A DNA stretch of 64,000 nt, from contig JAKSMB010000002.1 of assembly GCA_024400875.1 (NCBI GenBank), positions 99,367 through 163,366 on the forward strand. Direction: 5' to 3'. The notes under the pieces were generated by a model. That model had not been told where the DNA came from, searched no databases, and saw only the letters and a program-made list of their open reading frames with translations. The DNA is from Bacteroidales bacterium. Its GTDB lineage: Bacteria; Bacteroidota; Bacteroidia; Bacteroidales; WCHB1-69. The translations under genes and the position numbers were made by a program. This document shows positions 42,073 through 51,862 of the stretch, in pieces (the stretch's first letter is position 1; each line of letters opens with the position of its first letter).

Positions 42073-42836
42073 TATATGAGTTTTCCTTGTTCGTATTCTT
42101 CTTTAATCCAGTCGTAACCTCTCTTCTCGAGTTCCAATGCCAGTTCTTTAGGGCCAGACTTCACGATTTTGCCGTCAAACAGTACGTGAACGACGTCAGG
42201 AACGATATAGTCGAGCAAACGTTGGTAGTGGGTGATGACGATGGTGGCGTTCTCTTTGGTCTTGAGTTTGGTTACGCCGTTGGCTACGATACGCAATGCG
42301 TCGATGTCCAGACCGGAATCGGTTTCATCCAAGATGGAGAGCATCGGTTCCAGCATGGCCATCTGAAAGATCTCATTACGCTTCTTCTCGCCACCAGAGA
42401 ATCCTTCGTTCACAGAACGGGTGCTCAGCTTTTCGGTCAACTCAACGATTTTCTTCTTCTCGTTCATCAACTTTAGGAATTGTGCGCCATTCAGTGGGTC
42501 AAGACCTCTGTACTGGCGGATTTCGTTCAAAGCTGTGCGCATGAAGTTGGCGATGCTGACGCCTGGAATCTCTACAGGATATTGAAAACCAATGAAGATA
42601 CCTTCGCGGGCGCGGTCCTCAATGGACATATCCATAATGTTTTTGCCTTTGAAAATGATGTTACCGCCTGTTACATCATAGCCATCTTTACCAGCGATGA
42701 CGGATGCTAACGTGCTCTTTCCTGTGCCGTTAGGACCCATGATGGCGTGAACTTCTCCGGCGTTTACATTCAGGTTTACGCCTTTTAATATCTCTCTTCC
42801 TTTAATGGAAACGTGCAGGTCTTCAATCTTTAACAT
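42072..42836 (-). CDS. sufC: Fe-S cluster assembly ATPase SufC
   Basis: The 254-residue ABC-type ATPase has Walker [10 protein letters not shown], the Q-loop [11 protein letters not shown], the signature [14 protein letters not shown] and Walker [13 protein letters not shown]. It powers the SufBCD scaffold. The ATG at 42836 (MLKIEDLH) follows its own promoter element by about 20 bases; the longer frame extends through that promoter. The next gene upstream is divergent, so sufC is the first gene of the unit and sufB must lie elsewhere. Confidence 0.95.
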   Translation of the reverse strand: MLKIEDLHVSIKGREILKGVNLNVNAGEVHAIMGPNGTGKSTLASVIAGKDGYDVTGGNIIFKGKNIMDMSIEDRAREGIFIGFQYPVEIPGVSIANFMRTALNEIRQYRGLDPLNGAQFLKLMNEKKKIVELTEKLSTRSVNEGFSGGEKKRNEIFQMAMLEPMLSILDETDSGLDIDALRIVANGVTKLKTKENATIVITHYQRLLDYIVPDVVHVLFDGKIVKSGPKELALELEKRGYDWIKEEYEQGKLI

Positions 42837-42856
42837 AGTGTGTTTTTTAAGGGGCG

Positions 42857-42864
42857 CAAAGATA
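42857..42864 (-). promoter_or_regulatory. -7 promoter element of sufCD
   Basis: TATCTTTG on the minus strand, followed by CGCC, 20 bases before the sufC ATG. Confidence 0.65.
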
Positions 42865-42931
42865 CAAAAAATGAGCACTTCTTTTACGCGTTTATTTGGC
42901 AATCCTAATCCGCTGATTTCCCTTTTTTTAG

Positions 42932-42939
42932 TATCTTTG
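42932..42939 (+). promoter_or_regulatory. -7 promoter element of the helicase-nuclease gene
   Basis: TATCTTTG followed by C, 23 bases before the ATG at 42963. It is divergent from the sufC element. Confidence 0.65.
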
Positions 42940-42962
42940 CAAATGAAAAATCCATCATAACT

Positions 42963-45900
42963 ATGTTTACAACATATTCAGCATCAGCCGGCTCCGGAAA
43001 GACTACCCACCTTGTGGCAGATTATATCGCCCTTTGTCTCGATAATGATAGCAAGTACGTAGATCGTGTTCTCAAGACAAAACAGGTGCAAAGTAATGTG
43101 TTCCACGGAATTTTGGCGATCACTTTTACCAATAATGCTGCTGCTGAAATGAAGGAACGTATCGTGAAGATGCTCCATACTTTCGTCTTTGAATCCTATG
43201 ACGATTTTGATGGAAGAGCTAAGGCGATCTACGGAATGGTCGTAGAACAGCTTTTTGGTCAGCACCCGGAACTTCCTGAATATAAGATAGCTGCGTTTAT
43301 AAAGCTGGAGTCGCTGGAACTGTTGCGGAGCATTATCTACGACTATGCCCGCTTTACGCTAACCACCATCGATAGCTTCTTCCAAAGGGTGATCCGTTCA
43401 TCTGCCCTGATGTTGAATCTCAATCTCAATTACTCTGTTCAAATCGACTTGAATGAGTTCTATGTTCAAGCTATTGATCAGCTGATCAATGATTTATATG
43501 GAGATAAGGAGTTGATGGATCGGTTGATGAACATGCTGAAAAATGCAATGGAGGACTCAGGAAAGGTGAATATCGATGCGGAACTGAAGGATGCGCTGAA
43601 GATCTTGTATGGTGATGCAGAGAAGAATTTTGACTATTTGCAGGATCTTCAAGCAAGAAGTTCATCGGAGTTAAAAGCGGAAATTAGCCAATGGCGCTTA
43701 AGTCTTGACCGTGAGAGAAAAGCGCTTGCTAAAGCTTTACAAATTCCATTGCAACAGATTGTTGCTTGTCTTGATGAGGCCGGAGATGGGGCAGCTGCGA
43801 ATCCGAGAAAGTTCATAGAAAAGTTATCGTCGAAACCGGAGGATTTTCTGAAAGACTACAAGAAGCTGAACGAAAGTGCTACGGTGAATAACTTGCGGAT
43901 GGGCGAGTGCTTTAAGAAGACTTTTGTCAATAAAAACAGTTCCGAGGCTGAACGACTGGGCGAGTCTATCAAGACACAGTTTGAGAAGGTGTATGACATC
44001 GTTGTAGAACATCGTAAAAATTATCTCGATAGCAAGCTGTTTTACAGCAACGCCGACAAGTTGCTGCTCTTTTCCGATCTTCAAGAACGTATGGAACGGA
44101 TCAAGCTGCAGTCGAATTTCTTTATTCTGAGCGAGGCCAATACTTTGATATACAAGAATATAAAAGATCAAGATATTCCTGTCATCTTTGATCCCATCAA
44201 GTTCAAGAATTTCTTCATCGATGAGTTTCAGGATACTTCCCAAATGCAGTGGCGCGATATCAGACCGCTGTTGGAAAACAATGCTTTGTCTGACGACGGT
44301 AAGGTTACGCTCTTTGGGGATGTGAAACAAGCTATATATCGTTTCCGAAATGGAGATGTGAATCTCTTCTATAACCTGATTGATTATGAAAGAATGTGTA
44401 AGAATACATCTACGCATCTTCCTGCATTATCGTCAGATACGTATCAAAATGTTCAGTTGCAAAGCAATTTTAGATCTTCCCAAAGTGTGGTGAAATTTAA
44501 TAATGCTTTCTTTAGATATTATAGTGATAAACTGAGTTTGTCGGACTTTTATGAGGATGTGGAACAGGAGGTGAGAAGTGGTGACGAGGGTTTGGTTCAG
44601 ATCTATTTTAAAAGTGCGTCCTCAGATAAGAAACTGAAAAGAGATTTTCCGAATAAAAGTGACGATATAGAGGCGTTTATTGATGATACAGAGTCGATAT
44701 CCGTGGAAGATGCGGAGGTGCTTCGTGCGGTGGTGGATGCGCAGGGCAGAGGTTATGCGCAAGGCGATATCGCAATTCTATTTTCAGGTAATGATAAGGT
44801 TCGCAATACCGCAAACCTGCTGATGAGCAGAGGCTATGATGTGATTACAGAACAGTCGCTATCGCTGGACGCATCTCCGAATGTTAATTTGATTCTTAGT
44901 ACGATGCGGTACCTTCTTTATCCAATGGATATGGTAGCACAAGCTTCGGTACTTTTCTACCTCTCTATAAATAAGGAAGAACAGAAGGACGATTTTCAAA
45001 CAATGCTCCTCACGCTGAGACGAAATAATGATTTCTTGGAGAAAATTGCTGCACTCAATGAGGGGAAGACTATCCCTGTGGAACAGTGGCTTACTCAACC
45101 GCTCTATGTCCTGCTAACCCACATTATAGATTTCTATGCCCTGGATAAAACGGATGATCCTTTTGTCGTGGATTTCAATAATTTGATTCTCAAATATCTG
45201 CAATCGCATAATGGTGAACTATCGGAATTTCTGAATTGGTGGAATCTGCAACGCGAAAACAATAATGTGGATTCCTTAACTTTGCCATCCGGTGTAGATG
45301 CGATAACGATCAGCACCATACATAAATCCAAAGGACTTGAATATCCTGTGGTGATCCTTCCAACGTCGAAAGCAAGTCATAAACTTTCACCAGTTTGGTC
45401 GAAAACGGCCGAGGGTAGTGTCGTCTATCTTAATCTGAGCAAAAAGTCTTGTATGGGCTCTTCATACGAAGATTTGTTGAATGAAGAGGAGACGAATAAA
45501 GCCATAGACAGGATTAACTTGCTATATGTGGCACACACGCGAGCCAAGGATATTCTGTATGTGATTGCTAACGGCAAGAAGGATAGTAACGACGGTGCCG
45601 ATGAAACTGGCAAAGATGGTCAACAAGATCGTAAGGTGGATTATGGTGAGGCTTTGATGGATTATGTGGAAAGCAGTAAATGCTCTTCCGACCAGTGGAG
45701 ATTCGTACCAGATGATGCGGATGAATGCGTGTATTATGCCGGCGATCGCAACTGGAAGAAACCAATGAAGAAGGGTGAAGATAAGGTAGTTGCCTTTAAG
45801 CCGAAAATGGAATTGTCGCGTTTCTTGGTAGAGGATGTGGCAGCGCTTTGCGAACAGTTGACGCCGGAAAGTGAAAGTCAGACAATAGGCAATTATGTTC

Positions 45901-46265
45901 ACGATTATCTTGCAAAACAGGTACACTTTCCGCAGAATATGGAGGAGGTGGAGGCCTGTATCGCTTTGGAAGAGAGTGATATGAAGGACCGCTTGCGTCA
46001 GGCATTTGAGAGAATATTGGGCGATGAGAAACTGAAGCCCTACTTTGCCCCGGATGTTAAGGTGCTGAATGAGATCACGATCCTCGACACCGATGGCAGG
46101 GAGCACAGACCCGATAGGGTGGTGTTCCTGAACGAAGAAGTTGTGGTGCTGGATTATAAGACGGGACAAGCTCACGATAGCTATCAGAAACAGATTGACG
46201 AGTATTGCAACCTCCTCACCCGAATGGGCTATGAGAACGTTCGCGGTGAACTGATTTATGTGTAA
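42963..46265 (+). CDS. UvrD/RecB-type helicase with C-terminal PD-(D/E)XK nuclease (AddA-like)
   Basis: The 1100-residue protein has superfamily 1 helicase motifs: Walker [11 protein letters not shown] (residues 8-17), motif Ia [18 protein letters not shown], motif [15 protein letters not shown], motif [16 protein letters not shown], motif [10 protein letters not shown], motif [17 protein letters not shown] and motif [14 protein letters not shown]. The end carries the nuclease motif [21 protein letters not shown]. This is the AddA/RecB subunit of a double-strand-break resection enzyme. The usual AddB-like partner is not adjacent in this window. It is read from its own promoter, divergent from sufC. 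Confidence 0.92.
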   Translation: MFTTYSASAGSGKTTHLVADYIALCLDNDSKYVDRVLKTKQVQSNVFHGILAITFTNNAAAEMKERIVKMLHTFVFESYDDFDGRAKAIYGMVVEQLFGQHPELPEYKIAAFIKLESLELLRSIIYDYARFTLTTIDSFFQRVIRSSALMLNLNLNYSVQIDLNEFYVQAIDQLINDLYGDKELMDRLMNMLKNAMEDSGKVNIDAELKDALKILYGDAEKNFDYLQDLQARSSSELKAEISQWRLSLDRERKALAKALQIPLQQIVACLDEAGDGAAANPRKFIEKLSSKPEDFLKDYKKLNESATVNNLRMGECFKKTFVNKNSSEAERLGESIKTQFEKVYDIVVEHRKNYLDSKLFYSNADKLLLFSDLQERMERIKLQSNFFILSEANTLIYKNIKDQDIPVIFDPIKFKNFFIDEFQDTSQMQWRDIRPLLENNALSDDGKVTLFGDVKQAIYRFRNGDVNLFYNLIDYERMCKNTSTHLPALSSDTYQNVQLQSNFRSSQSVVKFNNAFFRYYSDKLSLSDFYEDVEQEVRSGDEGLVQIYFKSASSDKKLKRDFPNKSDDIEAFIDDTESISVEDAEVLRAVVDAQGRGYAQGDIAILFSGNDKVRNTANLLMSRGYDVITEQSLSLDASPNVNLILSTMRYLLYPMDMVAQASVLFYLSINKEEQKDDFQTMLLTLRRNNDFLEKIAALNEGKTIPVEQWLTQPLYVLLTHIIDFYALDKTDDPFVVDFNNLILKYLQSHNGELSEFLNWWNLQRENNNVDSLTLPSGVDAITISTIHKSKGLEYPVVILPTSKASHKLSPVWSKTAEGSVVYLNLSKKSCMGSSYEDLLNEEETNKAIDRINLLYVAHTRAKDILYVIANGKKDSNDGADETGKDGQQDRKVDYGEALMDYVESSKCSSDQWRFVPDDADECVYYAGDRNWKKPMKKGEDKVVAFKPKMELSRFLVEDVAALCEQLTPESESQTIGNYVHDYLAKQVHFPQNMEEVEACIALEESDMKDRLRQAFERILGDEKLKPYFAPDVKVLNEITILDTDGREHRPDRVVFLNEEVVVLDYKTGQAHDSYQKQIDEYCNLLTRMGYENVRGELIYV

Positions 46266-46270
46266 TTTTG
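46263..46270 (+). promoter_or_regulatory. -7 promoter-like element overlapping the helicase stop
   Basis: TAATTTTG followed by C. Its first three bases are the TAA stop of the helicase gene; rimO starts at 46290. Confidence 0.5.
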
Positions 46271-46289
46271 CACCCCTAAATACGAATAT

Positions 46290-47564
46290 ATGACGATTAA
46301 TTTTATAACACTCGGTTGTTCTAAGAATATTGTTGACTCTGAAATCATTGCTGCTCAACTGAAGCAGCAGGGACATCAAATCTATTTCGAGAGTCTGATG
46401 AAAACGGATGTGGTGATTCTGAATACCTGCAGTTTCATTGGCGATGCCCGCGAGGAGTCTGTAAATGAGATTCTTGTGCAACTGGAGCGCAAGGCCCGCA
46501 AACAGGTGAAGAAGGTGTATGTGGTGGGCTGCCTGGCACAACGCTGCAAGCAGGAATTGGAAAACGAACTCCCCGAAGTGGATGGCTACTTCACCTTTCA
46601 AGAACTGAAACAGTTGGTGGGTACGCCCGATTTTGAACTTTTGCAAACGTCGGATAGAGTGCTCTCTACGCCTTCCCATTATGCGTATCTGAAAATTTCA
46701 GAAGGTTGTGACCATCAATGTTCTTACTGCGCCATCCCTTTGATTCGCGATAGACAGGTGTCAAAACCTATCCCTTTGTTGGTAGATGAAGCCAAGAAGT
46801 TAGTGGACCAAGGGGTGAAGGAGGTGATGCTTATTGCACAGGACTTGACCTATTACGGCATCGACCTGACAGGCAAGCGCGAACTTGCCCGACTGATGGA
46901 GGAACTTGGCAAGGTGAACGGCCTTGAGTGGATCCGTCTGCATTACGGCTATCCATTGAATTTCCCATTTGAGATTTTAGATGTGATGAATGCCTTCCCG
47001 CAGTATTGCCGCTATTTGGATATCCCTATCCAGCATATTAGTGATGAGATCTTAAAGAGCATGCGCCGCGGGGGTAGTTCACAATATATTTATGATATGA
47101 TTGCCCGCATTCGCGAAACTGTGCCGGGCATCGCACTGCGTACCTCTTTGATCTCTGGATACCCTACGGAAACCCACGAACAACATAAGGAACTTGTTGA
47201 GTTTGTGAAGAAAACCCGTTTCGAACGCTTGGGCGTCTTTGCCTATTCTCAGGAAGATGACACGCTTGCTTACGAGTTGGGCGACCCTATCCGCAAGAAT
47301 GTCAAAACCCGCCGCGTGAATGAAATCATGCAATTGCAGGAGGAGATTTCTCAGGAACTGAATGAAGCAAAAGTGGGCAATACGATGAAGGTGATTGTAG
47401 ATGTCGAGGATTCAGATTTCTATGTTGGCCGTACGGAATTCGATTCCCCCGATGTGGATAATACGGTGCTGATTAGTAAGTCACAACCACTGACTATTGG
47501 CGAATTTTATAAGGTGAAGATTATAGAGGCTTCGGCGTACGACCTCTATGCAGAATTGGCATAA
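46290..47564 (+). CDS. rimO: Ribosomal protein uS12 methylthiotransferase RimO
   Basis: The 424-residue radical-SAM enzyme has the N-terminal MTTase domain (INFITLGCSKNIVDSEI, VILNTCSFIGDAREES, VVGCLAQRCK), the radical-SAM cluster C140xxxC144xxC147 in GCDHQCSYCAIP, and a C-terminal TRAM domain (GNTMKVIVDVED to the end). It adds a methylthio group to an aspartate of ribosomal protein S12 and needs two Fe-S clusters. Its TAA stop shares one base with the hydF ATG, so the two are translationally coupled. Confidence 0.96.
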   Translation: MTINFITLGCSKNIVDSEIIAAQLKQQGHQIYFESLMKTDVVILNTCSFIGDAREESVNEILVQLERKARKQVKKVYVVGCLAQRCKQELENELPEVDGYFTFQELKQLVGTPDFELLQTSDRVLSTPSHYAYLKISEGCDHQCSYCAIPLIRDRQVSKPIPLLVDEAKKLVDQGVKEVMLIAQDLTYYGIDLTGKRELARLMEELGKVNGLEWIRLHYGYPLNFPFEILDVMNAFPQYCRYLDIPIQHISDEILKSMRRGGSSQYIYDMIARIRETVPGIALRTSLISGYPTETHEQHKELVEFVKKTRFERLGVFAYSQEDDTLAYELGDPIRKNVKTRRVNEIMQLQEEISQELNEAKVGNTMKVIVDVEDSDFYVGRTEFDSPDVDNTVLISKSQPLTIGEFYKVKIIEASAYDLYAELA

Positions 47565-48736
47565 TGAAAGGAAGAGAGAATAAACCCCATATCGGCATTT
47601 TTGGCCGAAGAAATAACGGCAAAAGTTCCCTGATCAATGCGATAACGGGACAAGAAATCGCTATCGTGGATGCTCAGGCAGGTACGACCACCGACCCCGT
47701 GAGGAAGTCTATCGAGATTTTTGGAATTGGTCCTGTGGTACTTATCGACACCGCCGGCATTGACGACGAAGGCGCTGTGGGTCAGAAACGTATCCAGAAG
47801 TCGCTGGAGGCATTGAAGACGATCGACTTTGCCTTGCTGGTGATCACCCGTCATACGATGGACGCTCCCGAACAGATGTTGCTGGAAAAGTTCAGAGAAT
47901 ATGAGGTTCCGTATCTCATTGTTAACAATAAATGTGATGAGGCAGACGCGTGCGAAACAACTCGCTCCGATGTATGGAACGTGAGCGCCAAGACCGGTGA
48001 GGGCATCGAACAAATGCTCGCTGAACTGGTACGCAAGATGCCCCCCTCTTCGTACATTTCTCACTCCCTTTTGGGAAATATCATTGAGGAAAACGATACG
48101 GTGGTGTTGGTGACGCCCATCGACTCGGAAGCCCCGGAAGGTCGTCTGATCCTGCCGCAGGTGCAGATGATTCGCGATATTCTCGATAATAACGCTATCG
48201 CTGTCGTACTTAAAGAGGACAAGGTGGCCGACTATCTGAGCAAAAATCCGGCACCCAAGTTGGTGGTGACGGATAGCCAGATGTTTGGACGCGTGTCGAA
48301 GGATGTTCCCGAAAGTGTCCCATTGACGGGCTTTAGCGTGGTGCTGGCCCATCATAAAGGCGACTTCGAACAGTATATTTCTGGCACCCCACATATCGAC
48401 AAGTTGCAAGATGACGACCACATTCTGATGTTGGAATCGTGTACGCACTTGACCTCCTGCGAGGATATCGGTCGTGGCAAATTGCCTCGATGGATACAGA
48501 AACACACAGGCAAACAACTCCATTTCGATTTCGCGTCGGGGTTGAATCAATTGCCTGACATTGAGAAGTATGCGATGGTTATTCAGTGTGGTGGCTGTAT
48601 GATTACCCGCAAGCAGATTCTCAACCGCCTCAAACCTGCGGTGGATAGAGGAATCCCAGTTTCCAACTACGGAATGGTTATCGCCTATATGAACGGAATC
48701 TTTGACCGTGCAGTGGCTCCCTTTATTTCAAAGTAA
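47564..48736 (+). CDS. hydF: [FeFe]-hydrogenase maturation GTPase HydF
   Basis: This 390-residue protein has an N-terminal GTPase (FGRRNNGKSSLINAI, DTAG, NNKCDE), a dimerisation domain, and a C-terminal cluster-binding domain with the HydF CxH..CxxC ligands (ESCTHLTSC and QCGGCMIT). HydF is the scaffold on which the H-cluster 2Fe subsite is built with HydE and HydG. Those two and the hydrogenase itself are not in this window. Its presence implies anaerobic hydrogen metabolism. It is coupled to rimO, another Fe-S enzyme. Confidence 0.94.
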   Translation: MKGRENKPHIGIFGRRNNGKSSLINAITGQEIAIVDAQAGTTTDPVRKSIEIFGIGPVVLIDTAGIDDEGAVGQKRIQKSLEALKTIDFALLVITRHTMDAPEQMLLEKFREYEVPYLIVNNKCDEADACETTRSDVWNVSAKTGEGIEQMLAELVRKMPPSSYISHSLLGNIIEENDTVVLVTPIDSEAPEGRLILPQVQMIRDILDNNAIAVVLKEDKVADYLSKNPAPKLVVTDSQMFGRVSKDVPESVPLTGFSVVLAHHKGDFEQYISGTPHIDKLQDDDHILMLESCTHLTSCEDIGRGKLPRWIQKHTGKQLHFDFASGLNQLPDIEKYAMVIQCGGCMITRKQILNRLKPAVDRGIPVSNYGMVIAYMNGIFDRAVAPFISK

Positions 48737-48739
48737 GCG

Positions 48740-49750
48740 ATGAATAAAAGTATAGAACAGCTTAAAAATTATCTTCAACATAACAACATTCACCAGGTGC
48801 TGGTCCTGACGGATGCTAATGTGGATGAACTGTACCCACATTATCTGGATCCGTTACAGTCGATTGCCCAGGTTGACAAACTGGTTATTCCAGCTGACGA
48901 GTCTTCCAAAAGCTTGGAGCAGGCTACGGAAATCTGTCATTATATGTTGAACAAGGGTTACGACAAGCATCTCTGTATGGTGAACTTTGGTGGCGGTATG
49001 GTCTGCGACTTGGGTGGATTTGTGGCCGCAACCTACAAACGGGGTGTTCATTGCGTGAACTATCCAACGACGTTGTTGGCTATGATTGATGCTGCACACG
49101 GAGGCAAGACGGCTGTGAATATGGATGGCATCAAGAACTGCGTGGGGTTGATTCGGCAACCGGATCTGGTGGTGGAATCAGACCTTGACCTGCTGAAAAC
49201 GTTGCCACATCAGGAACTGCTGAGTGGCTTTGGTGAGCTGATCAAATATGCGCTCATCTCCTCCAAGGATCTCTTCCACCAGTTGCAAACGATGATGTCG
49301 TTGTCGGCAGAAGCCATCCGACCGGAGTGGATAGCCCATTGCATCAATTTCAAAAACAAGGTTGTGGCTATCGACCCTGAAGATAAAAAGGAACGACATA
49401 TTTTGAATTTCGGACATACGTTTGGCCATGCATTCGAAAGCTTGTATGCGGCTGAAGGTCATCCAATTCCGCACGGCGTGGCCGTGGCTTACGGTATGGC
49501 CTACGAGCTGCCCTGGGCCTCCACACTTCAAGGTGAGGACTTTGAGGAGGAATTCGAAGTGCTGAACCTGATTGGCCGCTTCTATGATATCCCGGATTTG
49601 ACCAGTAATATGTTCAAGACATTGGAAAAATATATGAGGCAGGACAAAAAAAATAAAGGTGGAAACGAAGGCGAGAAGGGTTCAACGGTTTCGTACGCGC
49701 TGGAACATCTGCGTACATTTAAATTATTTGATGGATTTTCTTATAAATAA
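48740..49750 (+). CDS. aroB: 3-dehydroquinate synthase
   Basis: The 336-residue enzyme has the NAD-binding block NFGGGMVCDLGGFVAATYKRG, PTTLLAMIDAAHGGKTAVN, ELLSGFGELIKYALI and the metal-binding LNFGHTFGHAFES and PIPHGVAVAYGM. It catalyses the second step of the shikimate pathway. It starts four bases after hydF and is probably on the same transcript. It is somewhat shorter than the E. coli enzyme (362). Confidence 0.95.
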   Translation: MNKSIEQLKNYLQHNNIHQVLVLTDANVDELYPHYLDPLQSIAQVDKLVIPADESSKSLEQATEICHYMLNKGYDKHLCMVNFGGGMVCDLGGFVAATYKRGVHCVNYPTTLLAMIDAAHGGKTAVNMDGIKNCVGLIRQPDLVVESDLDLLKTLPHQELLSGFGELIKYALISSKDLFHQLQTMMSLSAEAIRPEWIAHCINFKNKVVAIDPEDKKERHILNFGHTFGHAFESLYAAEGHPIPHGVAVAYGMAYELPWASTLQGEDFEEEFEVLNLIGRFYDIPDLTSNMFKTLEKYMRQDKKNKGGNEGEKGSTVSYALEHLRTFKLFDGFSYK

Positions 49751-49753
49751 CAG

Positions 49754-50878
49754 ATGCCTAAAAACATACTCTACGTTCACGGATTAAATAGCAGCAAGGA
49801 GTCGTACACAGGCAACCTGCTGAAAACCTCTTTTCCCCAATATCAATGGACTTTGGAATCTTTCCAGTTGATGGATGTATATGATACGATTCATAAATTG
49901 GTGAAGGTGGTGCGGGAACATCAGATCGATACCATCGTATCTTCTTCGTTGGGATGTGTTTATAATCTCTATATCAAGAGGATGCGCGATAGCGAGACGC
50001 CCGTGGTTAATAAGATCTTGATCAATCCGTGTTGTTTTCCTTCCCGACATCTGGCGGGTTTCGAGCCCCTGCCCCCACGCGCGATGGAGTATTGCGATGC
50101 CCTGGAGGATAACATTTATCATCATAATAAGGACAACTGTCCGGAAAAACTGTTCGGCATCTTTGCCAAAGATGATGAATTGTTCCAATATCACGATTTC
50201 TTTGTTGAACAATATGGTGCAGCAGATGGCAGCAATGCCCTTTGGATTGAGGGCAAGCATGCAGAATTTGATCCGTCGGTGATTGTGGGGGCTGTGGAAC
50301 AGGGCCTCAACTATTTTGAAAAGCAGGGAGAGATTTGTCCGATAAAATCAGCGCCAGTATCATCCAAGAACCTTGCCGACCCTACGAAACCGTATGTAAA
50401 CCCTTATGCGGATCGTAAGCCTGTGCTCTATTTTGATATGGATGGGGTATTGGTGGATTTCTACAGTGGCGTGCAGAAGTTGGATCCTGTGTTGCGCATT
50501 CGCAGCAATGGCGACAGAGATGAGGTGCCGGGAATCTTTGGCCTTATGGAACCCATGCCAGGTGCGGTGGAGGCCTTCCATACTTTAGCAAAACACTTTG
50601 ATGTTTACATTCTTACAACATCGCCATGGAACAATCCTACGGCCTGCAACGATAAGTTGGCATGGGTGAAGCGCTACTTGGGCGGAGAAAAGGACGATCC
50701 TGCCTACAAACGTCTGATTATCTCTCATCATAAGGATATGAACAAGGGCGACATACTGATAGACGATCGCCCCACGAAGAATGGTGCTGACAAGTTTGAA
50801 GGGCTGGTCATCCCCTTCGGCAGTGCGCAATTCCCTGATTGGTCGAGTGTGCTGGGGTATCTTGTTCCTAAGGAGTAA
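49754..50878 (+). CDS. Fusion of YqiA-type esterase and 5'-nucleotidase (NT5C-type HAD) domains
   Basis: This 374-residue protein joins two enzymes. Residues 1-185 are a small alpha/beta hydrolase of the YqiA/UPF0227 group: ILYVHGLNSSKES, the nucleophile elbow SSSLG, and HAEFDP with the likely catalytic histidine. After a 30-residue linker, residues 215-374 are a HAD phosphatase of the 5'(3')-deoxyribonucleotidase family (LYFDMDGVLVDF, ILTTSPWNNP, HHKDMNKGDILIDDRPTKN). Substrates are unknown. The fusion could couple ester or acyl hydrolysis to nucleotide turnover, but this is only inferred. It follows aroB by three bases. Confidence 0.82.
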   Translation: MPKNILYVHGLNSSKESYTGNLLKTSFPQYQWTLESFQLMDVYDTIHKLVKVVREHQIDTIVSSSLGCVYNLYIKRMRDSETPVVNKILINPCCFPSRHLAGFEPLPPRAMEYCDALEDNIYHHNKDNCPEKLFGIFAKDDELFQYHDFFVEQYGAADGSNALWIEGKHAEFDPSVIVGAVEQGLNYFEKQGEICPIKSAPVSSKNLADPTKPYVNPYADRKPVLYFDMDGVLVDFYSGVQKLDPVLRIRSNGDRDEVPGIFGLMEPMPGAVEAFHTLAKHFDVYILTTSPWNNPTACNDKLAWVKRYLGGEKDDPAYKRLIISHHKDMNKGDILIDDRPTKNGADKFEGLVIPFGSAQFPDWSSVLGYLVPKE

Positions 50879-50884
50879 GTTGCG

Positions 50885-50998
50885 AAGAGGCGGGCACGTT
50901 CCATTGGGTTGCGGCAACGATTGCAGCCCATTTACGAGCGCGCAGCGCGAAGTTAGGGCGGAAAGCGTGACGGCGACGTTAGGAGCCGGGCCGCCCAA
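50885..50998. other. GC-rich structured intergenic element
   Basis: Much richer in G+C than its surroundings: 45 of the 68 bases at 50931-50998 are G or C by hand count. It contains a hairpin TGGGTTGC/GCAGCCCA (50905-50912, 50923-50930; one G-T pair), a palindrome CGCGC-A-GCGCG (50939-50949), outer arms GGGCGG/CCGCCC (50956-50961, 50991-50996), and near-direct repeats CGAAGTTAGG (50948) and CGACGTTAGG (50974). No reading frame of interest is seen. Confidence 0.55.
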
Positions 50999-51039
50999 AT
51001 AATTACAATACGTTCAGTATGTATTAAAAACAAAAAGAC

Positions 51040-51047
51040 TATTTTTG
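51040..51047 (+). promoter_or_regulatory. -7 promoter element of the AMP nucleosidase gene
   Basis: TATTTTTG followed by C, 18 bases before the ATG at 51066. Confidence 0.6.
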
Positions 51048-51065
51048 CAAAAAAGAAAGAAAACT

Positions 51066-51851
51066 ATGCTTAAGACAAAAGATGATATTGTAAAAAACTG
51101 GCTTCCTCGTTACACAGGGATGCAGTTGGAAGAGTTTGGACGCTATATTCTCCTTACTAATTTTCAGGATTATGTGGAGAATTTTGCAACCATGATGGGT
51201 GTTGAGGTTAAAGGTCTTAATCGTCCGATGAAATGTGCAACCAAAGACGATATTACCATTATCAATTTTACAATGGGCAGTCCCAATGCTGCTACGATCA
51301 TGGATCTGCTAACCGCTATCAAACCGAAGGCGGTGCTTTTTTTGGGCAAATGCGGCAGCCTGAAGTCGTATATCGGAATCGGAGAGTTCCTGTTGCCTAT
51401 CGCGGCTATCCGCGGGGAAGGTACGTCAAACGACTATTTTCCGGAAGAGGTGCCGGCACTTCCAGCCTTCAACCTCGAAAAGGCTATCTCCACCACCATT
51501 CGCGATGCTGGCCTTGACTATTGGACGGGTACGGTTTATACCACCAACCGCCGCGTGTGGGAACACGACAACCGCTTTAAGGAGTACCTGAAACGTATCC
51601 GCGCAACCGCCGTGGATATGGAAACAGCCACCCTCTTCTCCGTTGGCTTCTACAATAGAATCCCTACGGGCGCTTTGCTGCTCATCTCCGACCAACCTAC
51701 CATGCCCGATGGCATCAAAACCGAAAAGTCGGATAGCGTAGTGACGCAAAACTACAGCGAACGCCACTTGAAAATTGGCATCGACTCACTGCGTCAACTG
51801 ATTGAAAAGGGCTTGACCGTTAAGCACTTGAAATACGACTATTACGAATAG
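51066..51851 (+). CDS. amn: AMP nucleosidase
   Basis: The 261-residue protein is of the purine phosphorylase fold (PNP_UDP): NFTMGSPNAATIMDLL, VLFLGKCGSLKSYIGIGEFLLP, RGEGTSNDYFPEEVPALP, and the catalytic-site ATAVDMETATLFSVGF. Bacteroidota have this short type of AMP nucleosidase lacking the N-terminal domain of E. coli Amn. It splits AMP into adenine and ribose 5-phosphate. It lies beside the esterase/nucleotidase fusion, so two nucleotide-salvage-type activities are neighbours. The ATG at 51066 (MLKTKDD) is preferred because it follows a promoter element. Confidence 0.9.
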   Translation: MLKTKDDIVKNWLPRYTGMQLEEFGRYILLTNFQDYVENFATMMGVEVKGLNRPMKCATKDDITIINFTMGSPNAATIMDLLTAIKPKAVLFLGKCGSLKSYIGIGEFLLPIAAIRGEGTSNDYFPEEVPALPAFNLEKAISTTIRDAGLDYWTGTVYTTNRRVWEHDNRFKEYLKRIRATAVDMETATLFSVGFYNRIPTGALLLISDQPTMPDGIKTEKSDSVVTQNYSERHLKIGIDSLRQLIEKGLTVKHLKYDYYE

Positions 51852-51862
51852 TCACACGGGAT

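Noticed and set aside
42963-46265. Part of a defence island (helicase-nuclease plus HsdR_N protein)
   Set aside because: The helicase is a standard AddA/RecB repair enzyme, the HsdR_N-type gene is 7.5 kb away, and there are no methylase, toxin or mobile genes.
45522-46679. Antisense reading frame of 385 codons over the helicase end and rimO
   Set aside because: It crosses two clear genes on the other strand and shows no motifs.
47546-48550. Antisense reading frame of 334 codons over hydF
   Set aside because: hydF has full GTPase and cluster motifs; the antisense frame has none.
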